Of a stretch of DNA of 64,000 bases, positions 17,448 through 26,228 are shown piece after piece. The stretch is taken from assembly GCA_023212695.1 (NCBI GenBank), contig JALCCG010000097.1:1-64000 (forward strand), read 5' to 3'. A model generated the notes under the pieces. That model did not search any database. It was not told where the DNA came from and saw only the letters and a program-made list of their open reading frames with translations. Source of the DNA: Sporisorium sorghi (lineage: Eukaryota > Basidiomycota > Ustilaginomycetes > Ustilaginales > Ustilaginaceae). Every line of letters begins with the position of its first letter. Position 1 is the first letter of the stretch. Both the position numbers and the translations under genes were made by a program.

Positions 17448-18674
17448 TTAACGGCCGTGCAGCGTAGCCGCCTGCCTAGCCCTAGCCTGATCATTCACGG
17501 TCTTCTGGCTCCTGAGGTCGTCGATGTGCAGCTTGGCGTTCTCGTAGCCGGTCCTGGTGCCCTCGGTGTGCTTCTTCTTGATATCCAGATCCTCGACCGC
17601 TTTAGCCAGTTCAGCGGAAACCTTCTCGTACTCGGCCTTAGCCCTGTTGAGCGCCTTGGCGGCCTTGTGTTCGTTGGTCTGTGCCTTCTGGTGGCGCTTC
17701 ATCGCCTGGGTCTCGGCGTCGCGGCTCTTGCGGAAGAGCTTCTCGGCGGAAGCGGCGTCCTTGATGGCGCGCTTGAGCGACTTGTGCTCGTTCTTGGCCT
17801 CGGTCTTCATGAGCTTGTTCAGCTTCTTCTTCTCCTTGGGCGTGAGCGCGGAGGCGGGGGCTTCGGTCGCAGCCACCGTGGTAGGGGCAGGGTGGGCGAC
17901 CAGGGGGGCGACGGCGACAGCTCCGGCACCGCCGGCAGCGGCAGCAGCACCGGGAGCGGCAGCGCCCAGTCCCTGCGCCTCGGGCGGGACGATGGTGCCA
18001 GGCGGGTAGCTGGGCGCACCCGTGGTGGGCTCGGCGGGAGCAGCCGCGTTGAGCTGGCGAGGAGCGCCAACTGCACTGCCAGGGGCCGCAGCAGCAGGGT
18101 CGGCAGCGGAAGCACCCGCAGCACCAGCAACGGCACCGACGCCAGCACCACCCGCAGCAGCAGCAGGCACGGCCGCGCTCGAGGTTTCACGAGCGTGCTC
18201 GCTCGGCTGGATCGGCGCGATCGGCTTGGTCTCGGGCTGGATCAGTCCAGGAGCAGCAGCCTCCCCACCGGCAGCGGCAGGAGCAGCCACGCCCGTAGCC
18301 ACCGACGGATCAGTCGAGTGGTTGGGCACAGCCACAGCACCCGTTCCAGCCGTCAGAGTCGACGCCTCGGCAGCGTGACCGTTAGCCAGCTCCGAGTGCG
18401 TAGCGGGCGTAGCGGGCGTAGCGGGCGTAGCGGGCGTAGCGGGCGTAGTGATCGAAGGGTCGATAGGAGCAGCAGCGGCGGCGGGAGCCACGCCGCCGTC
18501 CGTAGCCGTGCCGGGAACGGGGCCCTTGTTCAAGGCGGCAGCATCGCCGTTGACCTCACCGTTGGTGTGAGGCACGGCGGCGCCGTTGGTGGCAGCAGCG
18601 TCCGAAGCTGTAGGGTGGTGGATGGCCTTGATCTCGGCGACGAGCACCGAGCCGTTGCGAGCAAGATCAGTCAT
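17448..18674 (-). CDS. Ala/Pro-rich protein with C-terminal Lys-rich coiled coil, function unknown
   Basis: This 408 aa protein has an N-terminal segment of about 25 ordered-looking residues (MTDLARNGSVLVAEIKAIHH). A long Ala/Pro/Gly/Thr-rich region to about residue 275 includes a perfect PAT tripeptide array (six units) near 75-95. The C-terminal 130 residues are a highly charged, Lys/Ala-rich predicted coiled coil (KEKKKLNKLMKTEAKNEHKSL onward). No catalytic motif or signal peptide is visible. The layout resembles linker or scaffold proteins, but I do not recognise the family. The ATG at 18674 was chosen over the open frame upstream because the sequence before it looks like untranslated leader. 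The gene is intronless. Confidence 0.7.
   Translation of the reverse strand: MTDLARNGSVLVAEIKAIHHPTASDAAATNGAAVPHTNGEVNGDAAALNKGPVPGTATDGGVAPAAAAAPIDPSITTPATPATPATPATPATHSELANGHAAEASTLTAGTGAVAVPNHSTDPSVATGVAAPAAAGGEAAAPGLIQPETKPIAPIQPSEHARETSSAAVPAAAAGGAGVGAVAGAAGASAADPAAAAPGSAVGAPRQLNAAAPAEPTTGAPSYPPGTIVPPEAQGLGAAAPGAAAAAGGAGAVAVAPLVAHPAPTTVAATEAPASALTPKEKKKLNKLMKTEAKNEHKSLKRAIKDAASAEKLFRKSRDAETQAMKRHQKAQTNEHKAAKALNRAKAEYEKVSAELAKAVEDLDIKKKHTEGTRTGYENAKLHIDDLRSQKTVNDQARARQAATLHGR
18401..18445. repeat. five perfect 9-base tandem repeats inside a coding region
   Basis: Five identical copies of TAGCGGGCG on the plus strand encode the repeated Pro-Ala-Thr array of the Ala/Pro-rich protein on the minus strand. 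Copy number could vary between strains without breaking the frame. Confidence 0.9.
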
Positions 18675-19272
18675 GGCGATGATGGGAGAAAGGGTATGTT
18701 GTCGAGAATGGGTATACTGAGTCGACGAGTCGTAGAGAAGGATGTCCGCAAGGTGTTGCAGGCGGTGAGAGAGGTTTGCGTAGTTGGATCGATGGATGGA
18801 TGGATGTGGTTGAAGGGAGAGAGCGAGACGCCATCCACTGCTTATGAGGGGGGGGGAAAAAATTGGCGTCGACTGCATTCAACGTCGTCGCTCCTGGTGG
18901 CTGGCTGACAATAGGCTGAATGGCTCATGGCCTCTGTCCGGATGGAAACTCGTCGAATGCGTTCATTCGGCATGTCAATGCCCGTCCCCAGCGACCGAGC
19001 GCCCAAAAAAAAGGAAAAGCAAAAAGAGCCAAGCCAAAAAATGAGCAGCGGGCGAGAGCGGAGTCTGAGCTTGCGACCAGACAGCCAGCCAGCGTCAGCG
19101 CAGAGCTAGAGAGGATGGCGACGCTAGATTCGAGCGGCAGCACGGCTCGAGTTTTTGAGGGAGAGAGGGTGGAGGCTAGGCTCACTCGCTTTGCAATGCA
19201 GCTTGCTCATGCACCTTGTTGCGAGCGGAGTTGCTCAGCCAAGCGAGATGACAGCTTTAAAGCCAGTCTTTT

Positions 19273-19313
<41 letters not shown>

Positions 19314-20007
19314 TAACAGCCGCCCGGGCCTCTAGATGCTTCCACACCATGATTTTCCGCTGTCACGGGTTGTGCTCAAGCACTGAGATCAATCTTGGAC
19401 AAGCTCGATCGCAAGCTCACTTCATGATGAACGCAAATGAATTCGATGCTGATGAAGGAACGACGACAAGCGACGTTCCAAAGGCGCGAGCAGAGTGACG
19501 TCAAAAAGATCGGCCGGCTGCAGCACCACTTCAATCAATTTGAATTCCGCATTTCAGAGCAACAATTCAACTTGGCGCAATTCCGAGTTGCCTTTGCCCC
19601 TTCGGCGGCTCATCCTTAGCTTTGTTTGCATGCTGCACTTCCTGACAAGAGCGACTGTGCGTTCTCAAAGCCAGAGCGCCGAGTGTGTCAAGGCCGGCAA
19701 AGCAAACAAAGTATACCCGACTGCACGCTGTGCACACAAGGCGTTCACCGAAATGACCTTGTGTGAATAGGCTAAAAATAGACACGCAGCGACTTGCGAG
19801 CGTGGTTTTCGAGCAACCTGTCCCTTCTTCCGACTTTGCAGCGGGCAACTCACCGACGCATATCCGTTGGCGAGCTCTCCTTCTCGTCGACGCACACAAT
19901 CAAGCTTGTTGGACGCTCGCACATGCAACCTCATCCAACCGAGACCAACACTCTCTCGCAAAGCTTTCTTCACAGATTCTTCCGTCCATACAAGTACATG
20001 CTATCGG
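18675..20007. other. 1.3 kb intergenic region
   Basis: The gap separates two minus-strand genes and should contain the promoter of the Ala/Pro-rich gene and the 3' region of the polymerase gamma gene. It contains short G and A runs, and a T38 homopolymer at 19275-19312. No open frame looks like a gene, and I see no tRNA-like B-box. Confidence 0.5.
19275..19312. repeat. T38 homopolymer
   Basis: Thirty-eight consecutive T lie about 600 bases upstream of the Ala/Pro-rich gene's ATG on its coding-strand side, where the run reads as A38. Exact length may be a sequencing artefact. A degraded retroposon tail is possible, but no body or target duplication is visible. Confidence 0.85.
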
Positions 20008-20790
20008 CTACTTTTCGCCGACCTCTCGCTTCGCCTCCTCCGCTCTCCACCGTTCCATCGCAGCAGCGTACTTGGCTCGCAAGTGAACCCGCTTCTTGGC
20101 CCGTCTCGCCCTCTGGGCCATCACCAGCGTCTTGCGGTCGAACTGCATCAGCAGCCGCTGCTGGTCGCGCTCAAACCCATCCCGAATCGCCCGCTGTTGC
20201 GCCCGCAGTCTTGCTTCGAACTCTTTCTCCACGCTGCTGGCCCGCCCCGCCCCGCGCTTGCCCTGCAGCAGCTGCGCGACCACGTCGGCCTCCATCCGCT
20301 GCGCCGCCAGCAGCTCGCTCACCTCCATGTTGCGTTCGGAGCGACCCAGCCGAGCTACGCGGCGCCGGTAGATCATCATGCTCACCGCCGTCGGCTGCAC
20401 CGGCTTGTAGCGGGGGAGTGGGCGGTTGTAGATCGTGGGCGGTAAGAGAGCGCCCGAGTGATGTGGGATGCGCTTGGGGTACTTTTGCTCGTGCACCTTT
20501 TTCGCCCAGAACTCGTTCCACGATCGCCGGTGGTTTCGGTCCGCTAAAGCTTGCTCTTGTGCACGCAGGGTTGACTGGGCACCTTCGTCTCCGTTGTTGG
20601 CGAGCCGGAAGGTGTGCAGGGCGCCACGTGCTTCTAATATGAGTGCGGCGACCTTGTTCTGCGACGTCAAGGGCTTCATCTTGCGTATGAGGCGTTTGAT
20701 CTCCTGCTTGGTCGCGGGACACCACGTAGGGCATTGTCGGAGCAGCGGTCGATACAGCTGCCACAGCACCTGTCGTCGATGCGCTGCTTG
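20008..20790 (-). other. LYR-motif domain and basic tail (C-terminal part of the polymerase gamma frame)
   Basis: Residues about 1646-1906 of the polymerase gamma frame. The helix RRQVLWQLYRPLLRQC has the Leu-Tyr-Arg triad with following Leu-Leu-Arg spacing seen in LYR proteins. About 45 residues later comes a helix with Phe (ALHTFRLAN), where LYR proteins often have a conserved Phe. The rest is Arg/Lys/Gln-rich and helical. LYR proteins usually bind acyl-carrier protein in the matrix and assist Fe-S or complex assembly. The arrangement recalls the fungal Cup1-type LYR group, a memory-based comparison. An internal Met at residue 1490 (base 21261) could start a separate 417 aa protein. Confidence 0.6.
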
Positions 20791-23700
20791 GCGAAAGAAT
20801 GGCAATCCTTTCTTGACTGGACGTCGAGGAAGGAAGGCAGCGAAGGTGAGAGCATCGCCTGTCTCCTCTGCTGGGTCTTTGGCGATCGCGCTCGTCGTCA
20901 CGGACCGAGCAGGCTGAGAGACGGCAGAAGTCGTGCAGAAGCCTACCTTTGAGGGCACGGCATGTGTCGATGGCGCTGGCTGCTTCCTGCTGACACTGGG
21001 CCGTGCACCACTTCTTGAGCTGAAATTCGACGCTTGCCCATCAGAAGCACGACGTCGGCGTGTAGGCTTGGATCCGGCAGCTTCCTCTGCGCACGTCTGG
21101 ACCCATGCATCCTCGTCAAAGGCGCTTGGCTTGGACGCAGCGCTTCTCGATCTCGTCGAAGCAAACGCCAAACCCTGACCAGCCTCTCCCGCAGTGGCAG
21201 TCCGCAGCCGTGGGCGACCCGCTGGTTGTTTCACCGCAGCATCGGCAGGACACTCGGCCATCTTGGAACGCGCTTCCAAAGCCCTGATCTCGGCCAGCTC
21301 CTTGGACGCCTGTGCTTGCAAAAAGTAGAGTCCGCGCTCACCGAGCGATCGGTGCACCTGCGTAGACGCGACGTACGGCGGGAAAGTCGTGTCGTCACCT
21401 TCTTTGCTCGCCGATGAGCTCTCCTGTGATCCAGCAGCGCCGTCCTTGTACAGCGACCCTTTCGTGTGCTTGAGAATCTGCTCAATGTCCAGAGCCACAC
21501 CCACGGGGATCGCTTCCGGATGCGACGGCGTCACGCACGGGTCATCCGCCTCCTTGCGTAGCACCTTGTCAATGTCGACCTGTGCAAAGAATGCGCATCC
21601 GAGCGGCAGATCGCCCATCTGCAGCTTGAACGCAAACATGGCGCGCGTCCAGATGTTGGCGATCTGCAGCGCCAACGCAGCGCGATACCTGTCTTCGTCC
21701 TTGATCAGATATCGCACCTCGTCGTGCACCGAGAGCATGAACCTGGCGTCAATGCTGTAGCGCTTCGACAGCCACTCCATCGCCGTGATCAGCAGATGCA
21801 AGTAATCAACACCGCTGCTCTGCACCACCCAGTTGATGCGACTCGGCATGTATTCCTCCGAGAGACGGCCGTTGCCAAAGTCGACTTTGCCCAGGTACTT
21901 TTTCGTCAACGCGTTGGTGACGCCACAGTCGAGCGCCGGCGTCTTGGGGTTGTCCGACAGCGCAATACTCTCGAGCTTGTTGAATACGTAACTCTCCGTG
22001 CCACCGAACCAGAACTTGGCGCCAAACAGTTCGTCCGTGTGCGTGTTTTGGCCCTTGGTCGCCATGTAGAGCTCCTTAGCCTTTTGCGTCGCCTCCTCGC
22101 TGCTCATGCTCGGGTTCGCCTTGAGCAGCAGATGGGTCGCGTGCTTGATGCCGGCGCCGTAGATGCGCGAGTAGTTGAACACTTTTGCCTGGTTACGGCT
22201 GGTGCCGAGGATGGATGCCGTCTTGGAGTGCAGATCGGTGCCGAGCGCCTTGGTGCCTTCGAGCGTCATCCAACCGACAGCGGTGGCGCCGTGGATGCCA
22301 AACTGCGCATCTCCCATCACACTGCAGATCCAGAGCTCCTCCGAATCCACATCGGCTCCGACGAGGCTGTAACCCGGCGGTGCCTTGACCATTGCTTTTA
22401 GCTCAGAGCCCACGCGGTTCTTCTTGGCATTGCTCGCGGTGAGCCAGGTGTTTTCGATGGCACGGCGCGTGACTGTGCCCATGCTGACGACCTGCGGAAG
22501 GATGAGACCTTTCCTACGGTCTGCCTCGCCGGGCTTGTCCTGACGGGCTCCCGACGCACCGCGTGGGTAGCACATGGTGGTGCCGGCCTCGCCATCCCAA
22601 ACGACCATCTGCTTGTGCACGCGGTCACGCACAGCGATCCAGTAGCTACATTGCGCATTCAGGTCCAGCGCTGTCTTGGCTGCCGTGCGACCGACTTCGT
22701 CTGGATGCTGGCTCTGAAGTGTGCCGTCCTCAAAGTAGGCGATGAACGACTTTGCAAAAGGACTGCCGACGTTAGCACCCTCTCCTTCGCTGTGAGGTAC
22801 CCTGTAGAAAGTCGAGGTGCCGAACGCCTTGACCACGAGGGCGGGAGCATCTTTGTCGCCCTTGGCGGCGCCCTTGCCCTTTGCTTTGGGTTTCTTCGAC
22901 TTGGCCGTCTTTCCCTCGACAGGAATCGCCAAGTGTTGGAGCAAGCCATCAGCGGCCATTCCGAAGACGAGGGGAGTCTGACGAGTTACGAGCACCGAAG
23001 CCTCGTCAGGGTCGTGGCGGAAGATCCAGCCGTGCTCGCGACTGCGGTAGAGGGGGCATCCTCTCCATGAGATCTTGAGCAAGATGGGCGCGATGGCCGA
23101 ACGGATGGTGACCTGCAGCTCGCCGGTGGCACTCTTGTACAGGTCCCAGTACCATTTCGGCCACCAGGCTGGTTCCGGGATGGCATCTGCGCCAGCACCC
23201 GTGGTGCCGTCCGCTTCAGCTGGTTCCTCGCTGCTGCCACGTAGTGCCCTGAGTTCATCGAGACGAATGTCCTTGGGCGACCAGTTAAGCTGTGCGAGCT
23301 GCGCATCTGCTTGCACCTCGTCGTCCGATAGATGCCTGACCGAATCGGCAAGGTTGCGTAGTTGGCTACTGACGTCGATGGAGGACGTGGCAGACGTGCC
23401 GTCAGTGATGCTGGCCAGGATCTCGGATCCGACGGGACCTGCATCGCTCGACATCTGCGCTCCATATTTCTTGAGGGCGGATGCGGCAAAGAGATTGCTC
23501 CCGACCAATGAAGTCCCATCCTCGAGCACCCATCCTCGCGCTTCGCCCTTTAGCACTGCCTTACCGTTGATGCGCAGACGCAAGAGTTGCTGGGCGATGA
23601 TGCTCTTGGGCGAGAAGCCGTCCTTTGTCTTGTTGCGAAGCACTCCATCGCGGTACCATGTAGGCACAGAAAACTCGGAACGAGGCGTCACACTGCCACC

Positions 23701-25728
23701 TGCTTCGGCGACTTTGGCCTTCTTGGGCTTCTTGGGCGTCCAGTCCAACTGCGAGTACCACGGATCGTCCTCGAACCAAGCTCGTGGACGTTCTGGGTTT
23801 GGGAAGACAGGCCCGTCGTGCTCCGGATCCGTCATCAGCTGACGTTCCTGTGCAATCTGAGTGGCGAGGCTCCAGGGTACGTCCTTGGTGCCATCGTCTC
23901 GAAGCTTTTCGGCAAGATCCACGAGGCATTTCTGCACCTGGTCGTTGATTCGATTGAACTGCTCGTCGCAGCGTCTCTGATAGTCGATCCATTCGTCATC
24001 GACGGGCAGAAAGGTGGATCCGAGGCCAAAGACACCGGCCATGGTGGCCGGATGCGGGCATCGAGCTGCAAAGTCGGGCCAAGTGCGACGGAAGATCTCG
24101 CGCGTCACGGCGACGTCGGAGGCGCAGTAGGTGAGCAGATGCTGTGCATCACGTAGGATCTCTTCTCGGGATGTGCCGTCGACAAAGACGTCGCGCGCCG
24201 ATTTGGAGACCTTCATGGGGATGCGATGCAGGCGGGCGACGTCGGCGAGCGAGTTTTTGGAAGTCTCTTCGAGCCATTGCGACTCTGCCGAGGTGGGTGG
24301 CGAGACGCGAGAGGCGAGTCCTCCGCTTTCGTCGTCGCTGAAGGGCATGTCGAGTGCGGAAGGAGATGCTGCTGTCGCATTCGTATCGCTGCCGACGTCG
24401 GATTCGTCGAGGGTTGTGCTGGAGGTGAGCTGAGCCGCATCGACAGCAAGACCTTCGAGCTTGAGGCCTTCGAGCTGATCCGAGTCGTATTCGAGGCCGG
24501 AGAGGGCATTCTCGATGGCTCTGCGCGTCTCCTCCTTCAGTGCAGCCTGCTCGAGCAGCTTTTTGGCACGCTTCTCTGCTTTGGCCTTGTTATGCTTCAT
24601 CCATGCGGGACGCTGGGGAGACGAGATGCCTCGAGTCGCAACATGCAAGGACATGGTGTCGAGCCATCTCGTAGAGCCGAGGTCGAGAGTATATTCTTCT
24701 AGTGTCCGCGCACGGTCGTAGGAGACGTTGTGGCCTACCACGAGGCGGGCTCTGTCGTAAGGGCCACTGGGTCCGAGCGGGATGAGGTGTTGCTTGCGCT
24801 CGTGATCTTGACCGCGCTGTAGAAGCCATGGAGACAGCCAGCTGTACCAAGCGTTTGGACCAGCGGCAGTTGCCATGACTGGGAAAGGGCCTTCTTGCAC
24901 CATGGTCTCGACGTCAAAGACGAGCATGTCGTCGTCCTTGTCCGGATGGGGGACGGCCACACCAGGTCCCAGCGCGGCAGCCGAGCCGTCATCGGATCGA
25001 AGGATGGGGTATTTGGTCCATCCAGGCTCTATTGACCAAGTGACTGGTTTCAGGTGGCCGGGCGTGCGGAGAGCAGGATCGAGCTGAAGCCATTCAGAGG
25101 CTTCGAAGCGAAAGTCTTCCGCCGCAGTAGAAGTGGATCTGGATGCGCTTGCCTCTTCAGACTCTTCTGGAGGTTCGATAGGCTTGAGGTCTGCGAGACG
25201 AAAGGCCATTCCGAGCCATGGCTGGGCCACCTCTCTGCCGATGCTCCAGAAATGCTCTGCGAGGTCGTTGCCTTGCAGCGGCGGCAGATCGAAAGCGGTC
25301 TGTGGTAGTGTGGAGGCATCGGAAGCTTTCAAGCCATGTTGACTGAGGTGATCTCGACAGATGTTGAGCGCTTTGGATGCTATTGGTGGCACGGGTTGCA
25401 TGCTACGGGGAAAGAGTTGTTCGTGGAGCCTTCTGGGCAGCAGCTGGACTCCAACCTCATTGCGAGGAATCTCTGGCAATTTGGGCGGTGGCTGCTTATT
25501 TGCACCAGACGGAGGGTGATGGAGCGCTTGTGACGCTGATGCCGGGTAGTCGACAGGTGTCGCAGCATGCCATCGCTTCTGATATCGCTGCGGATGCAAG
25601 GGCCCTAATCTGTGGTGGCTGGAGACAGCGGCGACGAGCGTTGATGGTCTCAGGGGCGCAGCGCTGGTGCTTGTGCGCGCTAAGCCTGTCCGGTACAGCG
25701 CGCGAATCTGCCCTCTCGTTCGTATCAT
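20008..25728 (-). CDS. MIP1: mitochondrial DNA polymerase gamma with a C-terminal LYR-motif domain in the same frame
   Basis: This is a family A DNA polymerase that replicates mtDNA. The 1906-codon frame begins with a strong mitochondrial presequence (Arg-rich, no acidic residues in the first 50). The exonuclease domain shows Asp272/Glu274 in VFDVET, then GHNVSYDRAR and YCASDVAVTREIF. The polymerase domain shows motif A GADVDSEELW near 1124, motif B HSKTASILGTSRNQAKVFNYS, and motif C HDE at 1335-1337. Polymerase homology ends near 1420. A disordered linker of about 220 residues follows, part of it rich in Arg/Ser/Thr like a second presequence. A segment with LWQLYRPLLRQC (Leu-Tyr-Arg at 1658-1660) is then typical of mitochondrial LYR proteins, and a basic helical tail runs to the end. 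Fungal Mip1 normally has a C-terminal extension, but not one with this motif that I know of. The polymerase call is firm; the fusion is an inference from the open frame. Confidence 0.93.
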   Translation of the reverse strand: MIRTRGQIRALYRTGLARTSTSAAPLRPSTLVAAVSSHHRLGPLHPQRYQKRWHAATPVDYPASASQALHHPPSGANKQPPPKLPEIPRNEVGVQLLPRRLHEQLFPRSMQPVPPIASKALNICRDHLSQHGLKASDASTLPQTAFDLPPLQGNDLAEHFWSIGREVAQPWLGMAFRLADLKPIEPPEESEEASASRSTSTAAEDFRFEASEWLQLDPALRTPGHLKPVTWSIEPGWTKYPILRSDDGSAAALGPGVAVPHPDKDDDMLVFDVETMVQEGPFPVMATAAGPNAWYSWLSPWLLQRGQDHERKQHLIPLGPSGPYDRARLVVGHNVSYDRARTLEEYTLDLGSTRWLDTMSLHVATRGISSPQRPAWMKHNKAKAEKRAKKLLEQAALKEETRRAIENALSGLEYDSDQLEGLKLEGLAVDAAQLTSSTTLDESDVGSDTNATAASPSALDMPFSDDESGGLASRVSPPTSAESQWLEETSKNSLADVARLHRIPMKVSKSARDVFVDGTSREEILRDAQHLLTYCASDVAVTREIFRRTWPDFAARCPHPATMAGVFGLGSTFLPVDDEWIDYQRRCDEQFNRINDQVQKCLVDLAEKLRDDGTKDVPWSLATQIAQERQLMTDPEHDGPVFPNPERPRAWFEDDPWYSQLDWTPKKPKKAKVAEAGGSVTPRSEFSVPTWYRDGVLRNKTKDGFSPKSIIAQQLLRLRINGKAVLKGEARGWVLEDGTSLVGSNLFAASALKKYGAQMSSDAGPVGSEILASITDGTSATSSIDVSSQLRNLADSVRHLSDDEVQADAQLAQLNWSPKDIRLDELRALRGSSEEPAEADGTTGAGADAIPEPAWWPKWYWDLYKSATGELQVTIRSAIAPILLKISWRGCPLYRSREHGWIFRHDPDEASVLVTRQTPLVFGMAADGLLQHLAIPVEGKTAKSKKPKAKGKGAAKGDKDAPALVVKAFGTSTFYRVPHSEGEGANVGSPFAKSFIAYFEDGTLQSQHPDEVGRTAAKTALDLNAQCSYWIAVRDRVHKQMVVWDGEAGTTMCYPRGASGARQDKPGEADRRKGLILPQVVSMGTVTRRAIENTWLTASNAKKNRVGSELKAMVKAPPGYSLVGADVDSEELWICSVMGDAQFGIHGATAVGWMTLEGTKALGTDLHSKTASILGTSRNQAKVFNYSRIYGAGIKHATHLLLKANPSMSSEEATQKAKELYMATKGQNTHTDELFGAKFWFGGTESYVFNKLESIALSDNPKTPALDCGVTNALTKKYLGKVDFGNGRLSEEYMPSRINWVVQSSGVDYLHLLITAMEWLSKRYSIDARFMLSVHDEVRYLIKDEDRYRAALALQIANIWTRAMFAFKLQMGDLPLGCAFFAQVDIDKVLRKEADDPCVTPSHPEAIPVGVALDIEQILKHTKGSLYKDGAAGSQESSSASKEGDDTTFPPYVASTQVHRSLGERGLYFLQAQASKELAEIRALEARSKMAECPADAAVKQPAGRPRLRTATAGEAGQGLAFASTRSRSAASKPSAFDEDAWVQTCAEEAAGSKPTRRRRASDGQASNFSSRSGARPSVSRKQPAPSTHAVPSKVGFCTTSAVSQPARSVTTSAIAKDPAEETGDALTFAAFLPRRPVKKGLPFFRQAAHRRQVLWQLYRPLLRQCPTWCPATKQEIKRLIRKMKPLTSQNKVAALILEARGALHTFRLANNGDEGAQSTLRAQEQALADRNHRRSWNEFWAKKVHEQKYPKRIPHHSGALLPPTIYNRPLPRYKPVQPTAVSMMIYRRRVARLGRSERNMEVSELLAAQRMEADVVAQLLQGKRGAGRASSVEKEFEARLRAQQRAIRDGFERDQQRLLMQFDRKTLVMAQRARRAKKRVHLRAKYAAAMERWRAEEAKREVGEK

Positions 25729-26190
25729 CGTTGCGATCCTAGGCTGGCTGGTTTGCGCTCTCGTCGTTCGTCAGTGCATCGGTGTTCATGCGCTGAGTAT
25801 TGATAGTGTCCGAATCGTAGAACTTTGTAGGCGCGACATGGCTTGTGATTTCGCGAGCCGGGGCTGTATTCGACCTTTTGGTGGACCCTCAGCCCTTTGA
25901 TCTAACGACGAGGACGTAGGTGTTGCTAGCAGGTTGTAGTAGAGAGGGAAGGCAATTGACGACGATGACCAAGCAGACGGTTTTTCCAAAAGCGGCGACG
26001 GCAGATTTTTTTTTCGTGAATTGGCCGTCAGGGTCCAGTCCGATTCTTCTTGAGAAGCGCTTGACCCACAGCTCACTCTTCGCACCATCATCACCATCAT
26101 CATCATGGCGGGCATTCCGACGACGACGACGACCAAGAAGCCAAGGTAGCAGCAGCATGCAAGCACATCCGAGCTCTGTCACTGTCAGCC
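25729..26190. promoter_or_regulatory. divergent promoter region, polymerase gamma / WRAP53-like
   Basis: These 462 bases lie between two divergent ATGs. An open frame on the minus strand at 25889-26254 starts with GTG, not ATG, and overlaps the plus-strand coding start, so I do not call it. Two short upstream ORFs of the plus-strand gene lie at its right end. Confidence 0.45.
26105..26149 (+). other. upstream ORF 1 of the WRAP53-like gene
   Basis: An ATG at 26105 opens a 14-codon frame ending in TAG at 26147-26149, 41 bases before the main ATG. Whether it is in the transcript depends on the unknown transcription start. Confidence 0.4.
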
Positions 26191-26228
26191 ATGCAATCCG
26201 TCGATGCGGACCACCTCCGAACTGCTGA
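26157..26228 (+). other. upstream ORF 2, overlapping the WRAP53-like start
   Basis: An ATG at 26157 opens a 23-codon frame in another register that ends in TGA at 26226-26228, beyond the main ATG at 26191. Ribosomes starting here would bypass the main start, so it should lower translation if transcribed. Confidence 0.4.

Noticed and set aside
19275..19312. T38 run considered as the poly(A) tail of a retroposon
   Set aside because: No element body, target-site duplication or related sequence is visible beside it; other homopolymers in the window are similar.
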